Below the pieces are notes generated by a model. That model saw only the letters and a program-made list of their open reading frames with translations, did no database searches and was not told the origin of the DNA. Below are positions 21,630-32,844 of a stretch of DNA of 64,000 nucleotides, piece by piece. A program made the position numbers and the translations under genes. How positions within the stretch are numbered: position 1 is the stretch's first letter; each line of letters starts with the position of its first letter. This DNA comes from Hysterangium stoloniferum (lineage: Eukaryota > Basidiomycota > Agaricomycetes > Hysterangiales > Hysterangiaceae). The stretch covers positions 434,001-498,000 of the forward strand of contig WHVD01000024.1 in assembly GCA_015178975.1 (NCBI GenBank). Reading direction: 5' to 3'.

Positions 21630-22499
21630 TCAAAACCACCCTGCTAGAGCAATGGCTGCCATGATGACCAGCGGAACGGTCGCCATTTGTTTAGTAGCAG
21701 TGGCGCCGCTAGCATTAGTGGTGATGGTGGCAGGTGACGCAGTTGAGACGCTAGAACTAGAGTCTGGAGAGGACGCGGGTGTAGACGTGGGTACCGAAGA
21801 AGGCGAAACAATAAGTGCTTCTTTAGCCTTGTTAAGGAAAGCAGCATACGTCTCATCTCCGCTCGTGGGTGGATTGACACAGAAAACCATTCCTAGATTG
21901 CAGTCTTTGTTGGCGGCCGAATAGAACCATACTGGTTGAGTATCATTGACCTTTTTACTAAGTCTATCAGAAGTTCCTTGAAAAAGGTTCTGGAATTATA
22001 TACCGTCATTTGGAACATTGAACCGGTGTTGGTATTGACTGACCCCGTGGATTGAATCCCTGAGTCAAATCCACCAGGCTTCGGAGTACAAGGTGCATCA
22101 AAGGTGGACTCTAAATATTGGATTTTTTTGTTGATAAAAGGTTAATTGAGTTAGAAGTGGGGGAATCTACGGGTTGCGCTATGCTGAGTCACATTCGGGG
22201 TCTTGATATAGTCCGGGGCTTGGAATGTGAAAGCAATTATATCACCGACTGTGGGGGTTTAAATGAGCAAACAAAAAAGAATTTACGAATCGCCTAAATT
22301 ACCCGAAGGATTAATCGAAGATGGATCGAAGCCAATTCCTTGATGGCCCGTGGTCTCATCGATACCTACCGTGACCTAAACAAAAAAAGACATTACTTGC
22401 CGAAACCAACTAAATGTCCTTTAACAGCCTTACAGTGAACGTAGCGGCTCTAGAGAAGGCAAAAAGGGCAATGAAAGACAGTGTGAAAGCAGAAAACAT
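21630..22499 (-). CDS. Cupredoxin-like, serine-rich secreted protein, probably GPI-anchored
   Basis: Five exons (22434-22499, 22303-22375, 22171-22248, 22004-22110, 21630-21950) join in frame into about 214 residues. An N-terminal signal peptide (MFSAFTLSFIALFAFSRA) leads into a phytocyanin/cupredoxin fold: GIDETTGHQGIGFDPSS, GDIIAFTFQAPDY, the QHSATQSTFDAPCTPKPGG segment, DTQPVWFYSAANKDC, and GMVFCVNPP. A Ser/Thr-rich linker and a hydrophobic tail (PLVIMAAIALAGWF) follow, the usual GPI-attachment layout. Agaricomycetes carry many such extracellular serine-rich proteins; whether this one binds copper is unknown. All splice sites are canonical and the frame is unbroken, so it is probably functional. 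Neighbours QCR2 and the membrane protein are also on the minus strand, each with its own intergenic region. Confidence 0.87.
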
Positions 22500-22696
22500 G
22501 GTTTTAGAATGAGAGTGAGTTTTTCATTAGCGCCCACTTAGAACAGGGCTTGGCCCACCGGCCAGTCGGTTCGCTGATGAATTCGCTTAACTTCTATTCT
22601 AATATTTTTAATTATATGCATCTTCTCATCTTGAGATGAAGTCTGAGAAATATGTGATTTTTATAGGTAAATAAAACATTCATCTATTATTCTTCA

Positions 22697-24201
22697 TCAA
22701 AGGCCAAGCTCATCCGGATGGGGTAGCCTGTACGTATCTCCAACAGCGACAAAGGTAGGTTTTGATTTTACCAATTCTGACGCGGTCTGTATTTTTACTT
22801 GTTATCAGTATTTGACGCTTCAGAACCTACGAAGCGACAGACCTTGCGAAGTGACGACATATCCACTTTATCGACAGATGCAAAGACCGAGTCCAACGAG
22901 GTTTGTGAGCCGGAAAGTAGCTGTATAAAATATGAGAAAAGGGACTACTAAAGATAACAACCATATTACCGAAGGCCCAAACGTCGAAACAAGACCCTCC
23001 CGACCATCAGCAGCACTAGCAGCCAAGAACTTAGCCTTCGCAGCCGCCTTCTTCAGATCTTCCGCTTGAACAACTCCAGGAGCTGACACATCCTTGAGTG
23101 CTTTGACAGCAAGCTTCCCTGCCTCCGTGACACTTTCTGGTGTCTTACCCTGGACCAAAAGCCCAAACAGCGTCGCATCGGAGTATTGAAGTAATACAGT
23201 TTGGGCAGATGTTCCAGTCGGAAGGGTGCCAGAGAGAGGAGATGTACCCACAGACCACTTGACAGACGACGTGGGTGAGAGGTGCGTCGCGAGAACGGCA
23301 AGATCTGCACTTGGCTGTCCGGGAATACCATAGCCAACGAAGGCGGTATGCAGGGCGTGGCCTTCATGTTCGGCGAATGGAACACGGGTCTCTCCGCCAT
23401 AATATTTGTTGGTAGGCTTAGCAGTCACGCTAGCTGCTGGAGTGGACGAGAGATGTTTCTCGACAAGACGACTCAGAACCTCTTGGGAAATTCCCGTCCC
23501 AAGGATGGCGACGTTTCCCCTTCCAAAAACGCTAGCTGCGTACTCCTTGACATCCTCGATCTTGATGTGCGAGTGTGGCTGTGCGAAGAGGGTGTCGCCG
23601 AGACCGGAGCGGAAAGCTAGTGCATGGGCGAGCTCCACAGCATGTGTAGCCGGATCCGCACGTGCAGCAGTTGCTTCTGCTTCAACAGCAGGTAGAACGG
23701 TTTCCTCTAGTTCATATCGTGTGAAGCGAGTTGAATTAAGGATGGATGATAGAACGTCGACGAAATAAGATCTGTGATGTTGGTAAGATATAATGCTGCG
23801 GCAACGCAGCAGAGTACGCACTCGTCTCCTCTGAGGAACTCGGCCGTGTAGGATATATGTTCGCGTGTTAAGGCCGACGAAAGTACACCTCCGTAATATT
23901 CGGCCTCCCGAACGGTTCCTAAAGCTGACCGTTCTGCGGTGTTCTATAATATTTGAGTTTCTCACTTAATATTCGCAGAACCAATAGATACCTTGAATCC
24001 AAAGTTTTTTAGAGCATGAGCAAGACCAGCTTTGGTCTCATATCTACTACCCGCCTTCACGAGAAGAGTTACCGACGCTGTAGGCTGGCCATTGTCCGTA
24101 GCTGCAACTTTGAAACCTGCCGCATCAACAACTGAGGCAAAAGACCTTGCCCTTAATGCGATGCTCCTACTAGAGGTTGCTCGTGCAGCAGAGACAAGCA
24201 T
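22697..24201 (-). CDS. QCR2: Cytochrome b-c1 complex subunit 2 (core protein 2), mitochondrial
   Basis: Five exons (23992-24201, 23822-23943, 22970-23771, 22843-22920, 22697-22786) join in frame to about 433 residues, the usual length for this M16-peptidase-like core subunit of respiratory complex III in the inner mitochondrial membrane. The N-terminus is a mitochondrial presequence rich in Arg, Ser and Ala (SAARATSSRSIALRARSFAS). Diagnostic segments follow: VTLLVKAGSRYET, GLAHALKNFGFK, ERSALGTVREAEYYGG, ALTREHISYTAEFLRGDE, SYFVDVLSS, ATHAVELAHALAFRSGLG, and the C-terminal KSKPTFVAVGDTYRLP. The zinc-site motif of active M16 peptidases is absent, as expected for core 2. The start at 24201 is chosen because it gives the presequence; an in-frame upstream ATG would add only a few residues. 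It is divergent from POL4, sharing about 390 bp. Confidence 0.95.
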
Positions 24202-24591
24202 GGAACTAACGCACTTGAAATGCACTTAAAATGAGTGAGGTATAAAGTCGCAGGGCGGAGTTTGTAATCTGTAGGCGTTAGTGGGGGCACGGAGTAGTTT
24301 GTTCCGTCACCGAGTTCGTAATACCAGTGTTCATTATAGCAAAGGTAAGGTTCATTGGACACAATTTCAGTATAACATATCCAGTTGGTTGTCTTTTCAG
24401 ATTTTCAGTGGACAAACGATACTTCAATTATATTTATTGACGCTACTGTGGAGAAGTCTCACTACGCCACCTTGAGGTACTTTTGCCAATATATTGTTGA
24501 TATAACCGGTACCTAGAGAGGCTTTCGGCATTTGGGCGTCTTACGAAGACGGACTTGCTTTATTTGATCATCGTTATTTATTATCTCGGCT
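24202..24591. promoter_or_regulatory. Shared intergenic region between divergent QCR2 and POL4
   Basis: It is 390 bp long and must hold the promoters of both genes. No TATA box is obvious at the expected place for either, and no operator-like repeat is seen. Confidence 0.55.
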
Positions 24592-27500
24592 ATGGTCCAT
24601 CACCAGCCACCCGACGTGGACGCATTCTTCAGGGAGCAAGATGAGCGTATGAACGCATCCGATTCAGACTGGGAACAATATGAAGAGAGGCATCATCAAC
24701 ATCGAAAGTGGGTTATGGAATGTTTTCTTGGTACGGGAGTTTGATGTTTTATCTAGGCGAAAGCGAGAGCAAAGACGACAAGAGAAAAAGAAGGGACTGG
24801 AGGATAAATCAGCTATCCCATCAAAGGAACTTGTTGAGGATGAGAGCGCAAAAGCCTCCAAAAAACAAAAGCTACCAGAAGGCGATGACCCAGAGGAATT
24901 GCCACCCTCCGACCAACAACCTTCGTCTTCATCGATAGCCCCAACTTTGCTACCGGAAGCTGTAGATAAATCTTCACAAGACAAAGTGGTATTTGTGGTT
25001 TCAAGTCACCGCAAGAGTGACCGAATTTCGCTTGCCAGAGTACGCAAGCGCCACACTAAACCCCATGCTTCAAGTGATGTTACCACGCCCACAACATCAC
25101 CAATAAACAAGGAAGTTAGTGTCAGCACGCTTCCACAAGCAATAAAGGATTGTGAGACATCGGGCAACCCTTCTAAGTCAAAATCAGCACGTCCTTCCTC
25201 TGAAATTGCGACAAAGAGTGGCGCTGCAAAGCCTGAAGGCAGCAGAAAGCGTGTAGCTACTCGTTCTGCCAGTACTATTAAATCTGCAACCACACTTAGA
25301 CGAGAAGCCGAGAGATTGAAGAAGGCTCGACAAGATACCGAAGCGCTTATGACGCCGCTAGAGTACGCAGCGATTTTACACCAGAAATGGCAAACCAGAG
25401 TTTCAAATACTCCTCCGGAGAAACTGTTCTTAAAGGGTTGTGTAATATTTCTTGTTTTTGAAGAGAAGAATAAGTCTACAAAGGATACGAGAATCAAACT
25501 CGATATCGTAAGCAACTAACTTCGGTATGAATAACATATATATCTTTGATTTTTGTGCTATTTAGATTGCACGGAATGGTGGTCAAGTCGCAACGAAGTA
25601 TGATCCTGAAATTGTTACTCATATCATCCCGGGAGCCAGCAACATCTCTCAGAAAAAAGTTCTTCAAGCACTTGGTTTGAAGTCACTCTCAGAGGTTCCT
25701 GCTGAAATTCATACAGTAAAATGGGACTGGATCGTGAGCGGTCTGACGGTAAGCGAGTCTAACAGGTTATCCTGACGAAACTATGATATCTCGCATATGC
25801 GTAGAATGGTAAACCCGACTCCGAGTTTATGCACGAGCTTTACAAGGAAAGGCTGGTTAACAGGCTCACAAGGCGATCAAGTACCTCAGATGTCAATAGT
25901 AAAGGGAAAGGCAAAGCGCAAGCTGCAAATCATTCATACACCAACGAGTATTCCGCCATCGAGTACGTTTTTTGAGTGTATAATAAGTTACAGTTTCTCA
26001 CAAAATCAACAACGTTAGAAATTTCTCGGCGTATGACTCTGCGGATGACAATGATCACGATGAACCACTTGTTCTGCCTCAGGAATCAACTATGGCTGGT
26101 CAGATACTTGAAGCCTCGAAAACGAACTTAGTCCCAATGCAACAAGACGACGACCCTTTACTCCCCTTTTATGCTAAAGCCCGAGAAGAAGCCCTTAGCA
26201 GAGTATATACATTATGCTATGTCTTATGTCGATTAACTTACCGTGGTACCCAACTTATACCAAACAGACTTCTGATGATGAACCCATAATCCCGCTTCCA
26301 GAACCAGACCGCCTTACGACGACCTCGAAACTAAAGGTACGTTGCATCGCTCTATCACGTCGGTTAAAATGCCAATTTCCTTTAGGGTTTTCAGTGCGAT
26401 AACAAGCCGACACAAGTCCAAGAAGATTCCCCTAACAGGGACATCATTGAGAAGGTAATTGTTTTCTTTGGGTCTTAGTGACACTCCTCTTCTGACACTC
26501 TTGAAGTTGGCGGAATTAAGAGAAATACATCGTGACATGGGCACTGACGGTGATAGATGGCGCGTGCTGGGGTATCAGAAAGGTTAGAGCTAATTAAAGG
26601 GGGAAGTTGATACCTCACTAAGTCTACCATATTTTTCTCTTTCAAAAGCCATCGGAAGCTTGAAAACCTACCCCACGCGTATCAGATCGCGCGAAGAAGC
26701 ATTGAAATTAAGTGGCATATCCGATAAAACGGCAGACAAGGTCAGCCATCTGGCGCTGTTTCAATATCGCTAGTATTTATTCACCTACCAGATAATGGAA
26801 ATCGTCCGGACAGGCGAATTGCAACGTATCAAATACACAAAGACACAAGATTTGGAAGCAATTCGAGCCTTCAGCGGTATCTATGGTGTCGGTACGTTCA
26901 TCCTCGCTGACCAGTTTACTTTATTGGTTGCAAAATTTGATCTTTGTTTAAAGGGACAAATATTGCGAGGAAGTGGTTCAACCAGGGTCTTAAAAGCCTT
27001 GATGACCTCAAGAGAGCAGTCCATGATGAAACATTGAAGCTGACTTTCGTTCAAGAGGTAGGCTTTACTGCGGCTGATACTTGAAATTTCTCACAAAAAA
27101 TTGGGATTGAACTGACTAGATTGGATTGAAGTTTTACGACGGTGAGGTTCCACCTTAACATCATAAATGAGTGGCTGATCTCGTTTAGATATCAACAACC
27201 GTATGCCTCGCAGCGAGGCCGAGGAGATATTTTTGAAAATCAAACCCCTTGGTAAGTCTTCTACCATCTCTTTCGACATTTCAATTGGCTAAATTGGTTA
27301 GCTTTGAGCCTTGATCCCAAGCTCTCTTTATTAATAATGGGCAGTTTTCGAAGGTTGGTTTATTGCCTAAAGATATCGTGTGACAATATGTTCAGTTCTT
27401 TTAACTAGGGGGAAAGCAACATGTGGGGATATCGATATTTTACTTACCCGGCCTACCGATGATGGGAAAACACATGCAGGTTGGGGTGATACATTGCTTC

Positions 27501-28212
27501 TATTATGTAATAACCTATACTTTCGAACAGGCGTCCTTTTACCGCTATGTAACCTCCTTCGGAGACATGGTATTTTAACTGAAGATCTGGCCGTGCCAGA
27601 AGATTGGCATGGTCTGGAAGCAATATATCGTGGGTTATGCCGTCGAGATGAAAGTTCCAGACGCAGGCGAATAGGTACTTCACATATTCACTTGTTGAAT
27701 CACTGAAAAAATGCCAACTTACGTTTTTTTAAGATATCTTATGTATCCCGTATGAGTGTCGAGGCGCAGCGCAAATATATTATACTGTGAAGCTTTATTT
27801 CATTGGTTTGATTGATTCCTGCGGCTAATGTATTATATTAGGGCGACGATATCGTAGGTATCATCCTTGTATCCGGCGCTGTTTACTGACGTTTTGCAGT
27901 TCAATCGATCCATACGGCTCAAAGCGAATAAGATGAATATGAGCCTTAACCAACGGGGTCTCTATCAGGAAGTGATACGGGATCCACACGATAGGTCAAA
28001 GAAACTTTCTCAAGGTATAAATATCTTGTCTACCGCCGGCGCCGCTTCTTATACCGTATTTGCAGGCACCTTGCTTTGCTCAGATTCAGAGAGAAAGATA
28101 TTTGAGATATTGGGTTGGTCTTCTTTCTAGATATCATACTGGCTATAATAACGATTTACTTCACACTGTAGGAGTTCCGTGGCAGGAACCTCATGAGCGG
28201 GTTCGTGGGTGA
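24592..28212 (+). CDS. POL4: DNA polymerase family X with BRCT domain (Pol lambda / Pol4)
   Basis: This is a repair polymerase for base excision repair and end joining. The gene is divided by about 20 short introns. Exons 24592-24707 and 24757-25507 carry a long basic, Ser-rich linker and the start of a BRCT domain (LFLKGCVIFLVFEE). Exon 25566-25748 completes it (VTHIIPGA ... IHTVKWDWIVSGLT). The catalytic part follows: the 8-kDa lyase region (SLKTYPTRIRSREEALKLSG, then a helix-hairpin-helix SGIYGVG), fingers (WFNQGLKSLDDLKRA), palm GKATCGDIDILLTRP near 27413 with two catalytic Asp residues, the third Asp in RRIDILCIPYECRG split by an intron at 27675-27733, YYTGDDIFNRSIR, and LNQRGLY. The C-terminus IFEILGVPWQEPHERVRG ends at 28212. 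A 12-nt microexon (27842-27853) encodes GDDI. No break in frame was found, so it is likely functional. Confidence 0.92.
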
Positions 28213-28849
28213 TCCTTCTACGGACAGATCAGTGGACCAATCTGGGTTTCGGATCCATCAAACGTTTTTTTCCCTTTTTATTTTTCATTATGTGTGTTGT
28301 ATCTGTCTCATCATGTTTCCGTATTCTGGTTTGGATGGTGTATTGCGTATTATTTATAGTCAATGTTAACAAATATTTTTTTATTTTTACATCAGCCTAA
28401 CTAGTACACAACCGAACTTCCTGGTCTTGATTCATGACGCAGCCACCCCCGGTTTGGCCTTTGAGGGGCCGCGTCCAATGTGATATATGGGATTTCTCTT
28501 TTCACTGATCACCAATGCGGATGAATACATAGTCATCCTATTATCTCAAAGACGGCGGAAAGTTTAGAATTCAATTAGCACAACTAACATTTCAGTTCAA
28601 ATACAGCGCAGGAACGTAAATTATATCATAAATTATACCGACCCATCAAAGCGAAATCGCATTCCAACAAACTGTGTAGTGGGTTCGCCCCCGTGAGGCG
28701 CCATTATAGTCATTTAGCACAGATATTTATTTAAAAAAAAAACATTCTACGTACTAAATATGTTTGCGCTTTCTGAACACAGTCTGGAAACCGTTATCTT
28801 CCTCATCCACCACCTGTTTGCTAATTAAAGTCTTTTTTTGCGACAGTAT
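28213..28849. other. Intergenic, no gene recognised
   Basis: This is 3' flank of POL4 with T-rich stretches (28260-28390) and a run of A at 28733-28743. No coding sequence is recognised. Confidence 0.5.
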
Positions 28850-28985
28850 GGATGCATCAGGGATTTGGGAATGTCTACACCCATTATGTAGACTCCCTAG
28901 CCTCCCTAGCCTCCCTATATCTATAGTAAGCTTTTATACCGACTAGTAAAGTAGTGTGTCTAGCCGAGCCTAGCCAAGCTAGCTC
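28850..28985 (-). repeat. LTR-like repeat family 2, copy 4
   Basis: The reverse complement contains CGGTATAAAAGCTTACTATA and GTCTACATAATGGGTGTAGAC followed by ATTCCCAAATCCCTGATGCA. It is close to copies 1 and 2, with a small local triplication of CTCCCTAGC. Confidence 0.65.
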
Positions 28986-29330
28986 TCCTAGATAGCTCTA
29001 AACAATATAGATGGCATACTTACTGATCTTCCCACTTTCCTGATATGAGCTAGAGGAAATCAGATGGATCACTCGCAGGCGCTTGGAGTTCCCTTGTTTT
29101 CAAGGTTCTCACGTGCTGCTAGCACCACCCTGTCCACGTAGGTTCGAACGTGTCGTTCGTCACTGGGAAGCCGCTTTATGGCCCTGCCCACTCCGCCCAC
29201 CGCCCATAGAAATTAAATAATACCTTGCAAAAAAGAGAAGTGGACAGATGTATGAAATATGACTTATCTGATATTATAATCACGGGAATATAAAGGTATG
29301 ACGTGACTCCCCTTAAACACAACCTTGTCA

Positions 29331-29340
29331 CTATATAAAC
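29331..29340 (+). promoter_or_regulatory. TATA box of dynamin-like gene
   Basis: CACTATATAAACC lies about 95 bp upstream of the first ATG (29424) of the following gene, and pyrimidine-rich sequence typical of fungal start sites (CCCCTTATCTCTTC) lies between them. Confidence 0.5.
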
Positions 29341-29479
29341 CTGCCAAAACACAATGTTCCCCTTATCTCTTCTTTGTGCTCCCCAAAATACAACAGACGA
29401 CCGTTACCATCTCCGATACTTCCTATGCAAAAGTGAGTCTTGCTAGTTTAGTTGGACAATAACTAAAGCTCTTTGGTGA

Positions 29480-31330
29480 ACCTGTGAATTAGAGACGAGG
29501 GGATCTGATGAAACTCATCAGTTCCCTGAGATCGTTAGGGTATGGACTTTTTCTTATTTATTTTGCAACTCATTTCTCAAGTTCTCCTATTTGAACAGGG
29601 CACAAGTAGAGCTTGATCTTCCGCGCATCGTCTGCATCGGAAGTCAGTCCGCTGGTAAAAGTTCTCTTATTGAGGCCATTTCACAGGTCAGTAGTTCTCG
29701 CTATCTCGTTCTCCTCCTCCTGACCAGTTGCAATTGCCAAATTTCAGATTCATGTTCCTCGAGATAGTGGAACTTGTACATGGTATGCAGCATTCCCTCC
29801 TCAAGTGCGCGGGTCTATAAGCGTTAGCAAAGATGCCCCATGGAGTGTCGCCTGAACCAGACAGCACAAAGGGAACAATGGTTACAAAAGGGAAACAACA
29901 GTGACAAAAGGGATCAACTTCTTTCAGAACACATCGCCATGGTCGACATCGCCTCACACCGACTGCTTTGGAACACGGAAATTGACGGAGAAACTAAGAA
30001 ACTTGCTCTCCGAAAAGATCAATGAGAGGTAAATAGTGCACGGCGCACACCTTTCGCCATTTGCATAAAGCTAGTAACCTCAAAATTTCATAGCCTACCC
30101 CAGCTTCAAGCAGAGGTGCGTAAAGCGCTTGACGAAACAAATGCTCAGCTTGGGAAACTACCGCCGGCTCTTTCTGGCGATCCATCGTCTAATTTGATGG
30201 CCATTGTGACTCAGTTTTGCGCCACTGTTGACGGATACACTGAAGGGAAGCGAAATTGCGAGCGGCTGGTCCAGGAAAATCTTAGAACCTACACGAAATT
30301 CGAACTGGCTATTCGTCGTTCTGCACCCGACTTCCGTCCCTTCGAATTTGATCATAATAATGAGGACACAGGTATATCACGCCAAATCGTAGAGATTGAT
30401 GGCGATGAGCTTCATCCTAACGAGGCCGAGCTACTCAACTCGCCCATATATCTGGCAGAGGTTAGAGATCACCTCCTGCGGTCAGTAGTTCTCAGTGTGT
30501 ACGTTCATATTAGTGTTCTCGCATCACTGATGTCTTAGATCTTAGATCCAAAACCCGTGAATTACCAAATAGCACCCCGTTTCCAGCGAAGGTTTCCCTA
30601 ATTGAAGAATTCACCAAAACCTGGGAGGCTCCTGTCGAAAATTGCTTTGAGGACGTGAAGGACCGCATTGACGATTTCCTGAAAGACCTGATCACAAAGG
30701 ATTTTGGTCGCTTCTTTAATCTGGAGACTCAAGTTCGGTAAGGATATCCTTATATTTTTTAGGCCTTGTACTCACCTGAAAGCAGTGAGCTCGTCAATGC
30801 ACAAGTCGACATCTGCACGAACAATACGAAGCCTATTCTTTTGACCATTCTGGAGTGTGAGCTCTCTCCGTTTACTCAGAACTCCCACTATTACCAAACG
30901 TGCCGGGAGAAATTTCTGGGTACGTATTTCAAATGGGTAGTTCTTCGAGGCTAACTTTCGAAATTAGCGCATTTTAGGGCAGTTAGAGCAGAATACCTCA
31001 ATAGGAAATCATCCCAAGGGGAACGTGCTATCCCTGAATATAAAAACACGCATACGGTGGATAGGTATACCTACTTACTCCAAAAAGAGGCCCTTGCGGC
31101 ACTAGCTAAGCTCGGGCACCATGTGCAAATATCCGACCTCCAGAAGCTGATACCTAGTGATCCATGGGAGGAAGAGATGACCGTCGCCGCTGAAGTCAGA
31201 AGTTATTATCAGACGTCATACAAGGTAAATCTTCATTATAGGACGGTTATCTACCGCTGAGCATACGTCTATCTTTCAGAGAATCATTGACAACGTCCCC
31301 ATGATTATTGATAATACCTGCTGTACATAC
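29480..31330 (+). pseudogene. Dynamin-like GTPase, internally deleted
   Basis: It starts with the dynamin G-domain entry: DLMKLISSLRSLG, AQVELDLPRIVCIGSQSAGK (P-loop GSQSAGKSS near 29640), an intron, IHVPRDSGTCT and PMECRL (about 29840). Then about 200 residues that should hold the DLPGI and TKxD motifs are missing, and the sequence resumes in another frame in the middle domain (CFGTRKLTEKLRNLLSEKIN, about 29965), followed by the stalk (LPQLQAEVRKALDETNAQL ... ILLTILECE) and the start of the GTPase effector domain (VAAEVRSYYQTSY, RIIDNVPMIID near 31280-31310). It ends without the rest of that domain. Without the switch and specificity motifs it cannot be a working dynamin. Several introns with good sites remain, so the loss is fairly recent or the locus is still transcribed. 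Confidence 0.78.
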
Positions 31331-32085
31331 ATATAGGTAACCCATGGAGGATACATAGACAGCTTTGAGACAGCTTGAATGGCATCAAAAGTAAAAAATC
31401 TCCATATCCTCGAATATTGTTCATCAGATTGCAGTGTAACTCGATACCGACTCACTCCCCAGATCACCTCTCACAGCCCGTCCGGATAAGTATCCTCTCC
31501 CCGCGCTTTAATGATCCCTGATATCATATGAAGACTGAATGTGACTGTCATCGCCGCCACCCTGCTGCGGGGGGACGGTGGGCGTTCAATCGCGGTTTTG
31601 GAATGATTCGTGTTGAATTTTAAATTCTCAGGGTGTATGCTTACCTGGATCGGATTTAGAGTTATGAGTATCGTACCGCAATGGGAGGACAACATTGCAT
31701 TATTCTCGACCATTGTCAATGTGCTGTATGCATGCTCGGTCCCCCAAGAAAAATACATGAAATATGGAAAACGAAAAGAAAGTGAATCGAAGCTTTATCT
31801 CACAGGCTGTACTAATCGTTGCATATCCTCTGTTCGTTTATTTTTTTCTCATCCTTGGACTATTATATATAATAATTTAGGGTTCTTTTTAGCCTTGAGA
31901 GAGGTTTTCTTAATTTATTAAAATATTTTGAGAGCTATTATTAATGTTTTAGAGATTGAAATAGGACAAATTAAATTCTGCAGAGTGTTTTTGGGTTATA
32001 TGGGTCTGGTAGGATTCATCTAGGGATCAGATCCCATTCATATAGGGTAGGGTTTTCAGATGTAAATATATGCATATGTATCTAT
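31331..32085. other. Intergenic, no gene recognised
   Basis: Unique sequence in this window. Short frames on both strands have no recognisable domain. The composition becomes AT-rich after 31840. Confidence 0.45.
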
Positions 32086-32086
32086 T

Positions 32087-32199
32087 TGTCCAGGATGAAA
32101 AGGTGCATGTGTGCAGCTTTTTGTCCAAGACAAAAAGTTGTGTGTGCAGCTTTTCATCTAGGACAAAATGCTGCATGTATGCAACTTTTTGTGCAGATG
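32087..32199. repeat. Three imperfect direct repeats of about 35 bp
   Basis: The units contain TTGTCCAGGATGAAAAGGTG, TTGTCCAAGACAAAAAGTTG and TCATCTAGGACAAAATGCTG, each followed by a TGTGCAGCTTT-like end. They lie just 5' of the copia remnant. Confidence 0.65.
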
Positions 32200-32844
32200 T
32201 TAAGTTCTGGATGTTGGGGAAAAATTCCTGGTGGATATTCTGGATACTTCCCAGAACATGTCCATGGAGTTCCTGGAGGTGGCAACAAACTTGGTGGGCA
32301 TGTTTGAGAGGGATGATGGCTAGGTCTTAATGAAAGAAGCAATAGTGTTCATGTCTATTGGCCAGACAAACAGACTGTCACAGTTGACTGGAATGTGTAC
32401 TATGATACAACAGGAGCATCAGCTTCTCATCTTGAGAGGGAGGATTGGAGACTTGGTCAAAACAAAAACCAAAGCTCTTGACATACCTCAAGGCACCCCC
32501 TTGCAGGCCCAAAACATTCCCACAACTCCTTTGACAGCTCCTATAGTTGTAGAAAACCTAATGCATGCTGATGACACTGATTCAGACATTTAGCAAACAT
32601 TCAGACATGCAAAAAACCACCAAACAAACCCAGAAACCTAGCAAAATCATCCAAGACCATCTCCAAGGCCAGGATATCATTCTGCATGACCCTCTGATCC
32701 CATTATCCCCACAGGAATCCAACTCCTGCCTCTTGTTGCTAATCCCATTTCTGTTCCTGCATCAATGCAGTTCATTGAAAGTGAGATTTGTGAAGGCAAA
32801 GGCGAAGCAGACTGGATAATGTCTGCAGAGATATTAGGACATGC

